From Paenibacillus sp. JZ16 (GTDB taxonomy: Bacteria > Bacillota > Bacilli > Paenibacillales > Paenibacillaceae): DNA of 64,000 nt. A program made the position numbers and the translations under genes. The notes under the pieces were generated by a model, which saw only the letters and a list, made by a program, of their open reading frames with translations, ran no database searches and had not been told where the DNA came from. Each line of letters begins with the position of its first letter. The first letter of the stretch is position 1. Positions 61,375-64,000 of this stretch are shown in pieces. The stretch is taken from NCBI RefSeq assembly GCF_015326965.1, contig NZ_CP017659.1, forward strand, positions 1,054,001-1,118,000. Direction: 5' to 3'.

Positions 61375-63917
61375 TTCAATTCCTCCCCGTTATGATTCAT
61401 TTCATCCAGCAATTCAAACTCTATCCCATCCGATAGATCCCGGCTGCTGGAACCGATGTACACCTTGAATGTGCCGGGCTCAGCCGCGTAGCCGGAAGCC
61501 GGCGACCAGAACGTCAATGCCTCGACTTTAATCGTAAACGTAACCTCCCGGCTCTCTCCCGGTTCCAGCCATACTTTCCGAAAGCCCTTCAGCTCTTTAA
61601 CCGGTCTTACAATACTCCCGCAGCAGTCCTGAATGTACATCTGAACGGTTTCCTCCCCGGAAACACCGCCCGTATTCGTCACTTTCACCGTGACCGTAAT
61701 GGTACCGTCCGCCGTCATTTCGCGACGGTCCAGGGTGATCGCCGATATATCAAAAGTCGTATAACTCAGCCCATATCCGAATGGATATAACGGGTCATTC
61801 GGTCCGTCCAAGTATTTGGATATGAATTTATCCTTTCCATTCGTATCAGTTACCGGTCTGCCGGTGTTAAAGCTGTTGTAGTATACCGGCACCTGCCCGA
61901 TGCGGGCAGGAAAGCTCATCGTCAGCTTCCCTGACGGGTTGTAATCTCCTGTCAACACGTCTGCGATCGCGTGACCTGCCTGCGAGCCTAAGAACCAGGT
62001 TTCCAGAATGGCATCGACATGCCGGTCATACCAGTCCAGGACCAGCGGACGTCCGTTCGTCAGGACAAGAACCGTCGGTTTGCCTTCCGCGATCACGGCT
62101 TCCGCCAGCCGCTGCTGCGCCTCGGGAATGACGACATCCATGCGGGAAGCGGCTTCACCGGACATATCGCTGCTCTCACCCAGCGCCAGAACGACGATGT
62201 CGGCCTCTCTCGCCTGCAAGATTGCAGCCTCGATTCCGCCGTCAATCGCTTTATTCACGCCGCTGCCTTGAGCATAGAGGAGGCGCTCCGCAGGGATGCC
62301 TTTCTCCAGAAGCCCTTCGTACAGGGTCACCGTTTCATGGCCGTACCGGGAGAACTGCCACGGTCCGAGCAGATCCTTGCTATCGGCAAACGGACCAATC
62401 AGCGCGATTTTGCCAGCATCATTAGCCAGCGGGAGCACGCCGTTATTTTTGAGCAGAACGGCCGATTTGCGCGCCAACTCCAAACTCGCCTGCAGATGCG
62501 CTTTGTTAAAGTGGTATTCGATTTCTTTCTCAGGGCGAATATATCGATATGGGTCGTCCATTATACCGGTTTTGTACTTCACATATAAAATGCGGCGAAC
62601 AGCATCATCGATTTGCCGTTCGCTCACCTTACCTTCCCTGACCAGCGCAGGCAAATGATCGAAAGCGCGTGTCACCATTTCGATGTCCATCGTGGCATGA
62701 ACTGCTTTTAGCGCAGCCTCCTTCGTATCCTTCGCGTGTCCGTGAATCCGAATCTCGTCAACAGAGCCGTAATCGGAAATCAGGATTCCGTCAAAGCCCA
62801 GCTCTTCCCGCAGCAGCTCTTTCAGTACGAACATATTAGCCGCAACCGGGACACCCTGATAAATATTAAAGGCATTCATCACCGAGTCGGCTCCCGCTTC
62901 CAGTGCAGCCTTAAACGGCGGAAGGTACACGTTTCGCAGCGTGCCCTCCGAGATGTCCACACTGTTATAATCCCTGCCGGCTTCTGCTGCACCATAGGCA
63001 ATGAAGTGCTTCAGGCAGGCGACCAGCGTCTCTTCGTTATGCAGAGACGCTCCTTGGTACCCTGCAACTTGAGCTTTGGCAATTAACGCCCCTAAAAACG
63101 GATCCTCGCCGGCTCCTTCCGATACTCTGCCCCAGCGGGCATCACGGGTAATGTCGATCATCGGGCCGTGATTGAATATCGTTCCGGAAGCGCTGGCCTC
63201 CTTAGCGGCGATCGCGCACGCTTCTTGGATCGCTTCCATGTCCCAGCTGCAGGACCATGCCAGTGGAATCGGGAAAATAGTCTGCGAGCCGTGGATGACG
63301 TCCGCATGAAACAGCAGCGGAATGCCGTGCGGCGATTGCTCGACGGCTATTCTCTGCAATTCGAATACTCTTGTGATGTCAAAGGCTCCCAGTACCGACC
63401 CTGCCCTGCCCTCGGCAATCAGCTTCTCGGGCGGGTCGGATTCCACGGCATTCCCGAAGGAGAAATTGGAGGCCTGGCACTGGCACATTTGACCAACCTT
63501 CTCCTCCAGCGACATGTCGGCAAGCAACGCTTCTACAGCCTCTGCAATCTCTTCGTCCGTACGCTCCCGTACCCCGCTCTTTCGATGCTCCGCTGCTCCC
63601 TCCAGCAAGGATTGTGCTAGATAGGGCCCCCGCCCCCTTTCACCTTGAAGGGGGAAGCTTCCGAACGAGGGGATGCGAAGCTCGCCGGTGAACGAGTCCC
63701 CGTCGAACGACAGCTGGACGGAAAGATCCTCATCCGGCTTCCAAAACACTTTACCCAGTCCCCGTAGTTGGCTGCCCTGCACCGTAACGTCGGGGAATGA
63801 GAGCGGAACCGGAAGGGGCTCCATGACGGCATCGAGGGTGTAGTCTGCTTTTTTGCTGATTTTAAACTGTATTTTCATTCGCGGTTTGTCGATGATGCAA
63901 TGCCAATTTCCTATCAT
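61371..63917 (-). CDS. GH3 glycoside hydrolase with N-terminal extension
   Basis: The 848-residue protein has an extra N-terminal region of about 130 residues, then the GH3 barrel ([65 protein letters not shown] with the nucleophile Asp), the C-terminal sandwich ([32 protein letters not shown] with the likely acid/base region) and a FnIII-like end ([17 protein letters not shown]). The pattern fits beta-glucosidase/xylosidase types such as BglX. ATG at 63917 has AGGAG 10 bases away; the longer frame to 63944 has none. It overlaps the next GH3 by four bases and follows an ABC permease gene by 48 bp. Confidence 0.9.
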   Translation of the reverse strand: MIGNWHCIIDKPRMKIQFKISKKADYTLDAVMEPLPVPLSFPDVTVQGSQLRGLGKVFWKPDEDLSVQLSFDGDSFTGELRIPSFGSFPLQGERGRGPYLAQSLLEGAAEHRKSGVRERTDEEIAEAVEALLADMSLEEKVGQMCQCQASNFSFGNAVESDPPEKLIAEGRAGSVLGAFDITRVFELQRIAVEQSPHGIPLLFHADVIHGSQTIFPIPLAWSCSWDMEAIQEACAIAAKEASASGTIFNHGPMIDITRDARWGRVSEGAGEDPFLGALIAKAQVAGYQGASLHNEETLVACLKHFIAYGAAEAGRDYNSVDISEGTLRNVYLPPFKAALEAGADSVMNAFNIYQGVPVAANMFVLKELLREELGFDGILISDYGSVDEIRIHGHAKDTKEAALKAVHATMDIEMVTRAFDHLPALVREGKVSERQIDDAVRRILYVKYKTGIMDDPYRYIRPEKEIEYHFNKAHLQASLELARKSAVLLKNNGVLPLANDAGKIALIGPFADSKDLLGPWQFSRYGHETVTLYEGLLEKGIPAERLLYAQGSGVNKAIDGGIEAAILQAREADIVVLALGESSDMSGEAASRMDVVIPEAQQRLAEAVIAEGKPTVLVLTNGRPLVLDWYDRHVDAILETWFLGSQAGHAIADVLTGDYNPSGKLTMSFPARIGQVPVYYNSFNTGRPVTDTNGKDKFISKYLDGPNDPLYPFGYGLSYTTFDISAITLDRREMTADGTITVTVKVTNTGGVSGEETVQMYIQDCCGSIVRPVKELKGFRKVWLEPGESREVTFTIKVEALTFWSPASGYAAEPGTFKVYIGSSSRDLSDGIEFELLDEMNHNGEELN

Positions 63918-63964
63918 TTCGACTTCACTCCTGTCCTTGGTCATCTTGTTTTATACGTTCTGGT

Positions 63965-64000
63965 TTAGCCCTTTACCGCACCGATCGTCATGCCTTTAAC
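63965..64000 (-). CDS. ABC sugar transporter permease, C-terminal end only
   Basis: The minus strand at the window edge encodes VKGMTIGAVKG and a stop at 63965. The F-V-K-G-M-T-I-G-A-V-K-G ending is typical of carbohydrate ABC permeases of the MalG/LplC type (CUT1 family), which end just after the last membrane helix. The rest lies beyond the window. It sits upstream of the GH3 genes in the same direction and likely imports the oligosaccharide that they cleave. Confidence 0.8.
   Translation of the reverse strand, partial: VKGMTIGAVKG

Overview
The window reads like chromosomal, accessory-rich DNA of a Paenibacillus or a close relative in the Bacillales. The reasons are a moderate GC content, strong GGAGG-type ribosome binding sites, frequent GTG and TTG starts, an S-layer (SLH) anchored giant surface protein, clustered GH3, GH20 and GH43 glycosidases, and many small MerR, MarR and ArsR regulator/effector pairs. 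I see no rRNA, tRNA, CRISPR array, prophage or intact insertion sequence. One IS5-like transposase remnant and several decayed genes show past turnover.

Layout. 0.2-4.3 kb: VOC and DinB stress-type proteins, a seven-repeat RCC1-like protein, decayed MerR and carboxymuconolactone decarboxylase (CMD) genes, then an intact MerR regulator and its short-chain dehydrogenase. 4.3-7.0 kb: a Rieske protein with a long uncharacterised C-terminal region, an MFS remnant and a VOC protein. 7.5-13.1 kb: a divergent ArsR-type regulator and GH43 xylosidase, then two membrane-anchored alpha/beta hydrolases separated by an IS5-like scar. 13.3-15.2 kb: a Vat streptogramin acetyltransferase behind a two-terminator leader, and a broken amidinotransferase-like gene. 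15.3-22.2 kb: two sugar-nucleotide-type epimerases/dehydrogenases, an FMN glutamate-synthase-like protein, UppP, a BBE-type FAD oxidase and a PhnB-like VOC protein. 22.4-25.1 kb: a rifamycin phosphotransferase (Rph). 25.6-36.5 kb: a WYL regulator with two divergent partner genes, an alpha-toroid protein, an RHH protein, EcsC, a GNAT/MarR operon, an ECF41 sigma factor with an NDH-2-like oxidoreductase, a DUF6273 protein, MmcQ/YjbR, a DHFR-like protein and an SDR. 36.9-42.9 kb: the 1977-residue SLH surface phosphoesterase. 43-51.6 kb: small proteins, a methyltransferase, a MerR/AHSA1 operon, YdeI-like, PNPOx-like, SnoaL-like, DinB and LysR genes, and an S66 peptidase. 51.9-56.8 kb: HelD, a decayed aldo/keto reductase, and a MarR/NAD(P)-binding/DUF2269 operon. 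57-64 kb: an operon running right to left of an ABC sugar permease C-terminus, two GH3 enzymes and a GH20 enzyme.

How the parts fit. Several genes act on antibiotics or on their targets: vat (streptogramin A), rph and helD (rifamycins and RNA polymerase), uppP (bacitracin target recycling) and the S66 peptidase. The most unusual signals are regulatory. rph and helD lie about 29 kb apart but share the same upstream design: a sense promoter with the core ATG(A/C)TATAATCAG faces a strong antisense promoter (TTGACA, 17 bp, TACAAT or TACACT, then TTAGATT) about 40-46 bp away, and the antisense unit ends in a terminator at or just behind the sense promoter. The vat leader holds three mutually complementary segments that could form either two terminators or an antiterminator. 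A 14-bp palindrome, TAGAGTTAACTCTA, sits in the 19-bp spacer of two MerR-type promoters 51.7 kb apart; one drives the SDR and the other drives a dead aldo/keto reductase. An ECF41 sigma gene has a TGTCACA box ahead of its partner oxidoreductase.

Family names come from motif recognition by eye. No database search was run.
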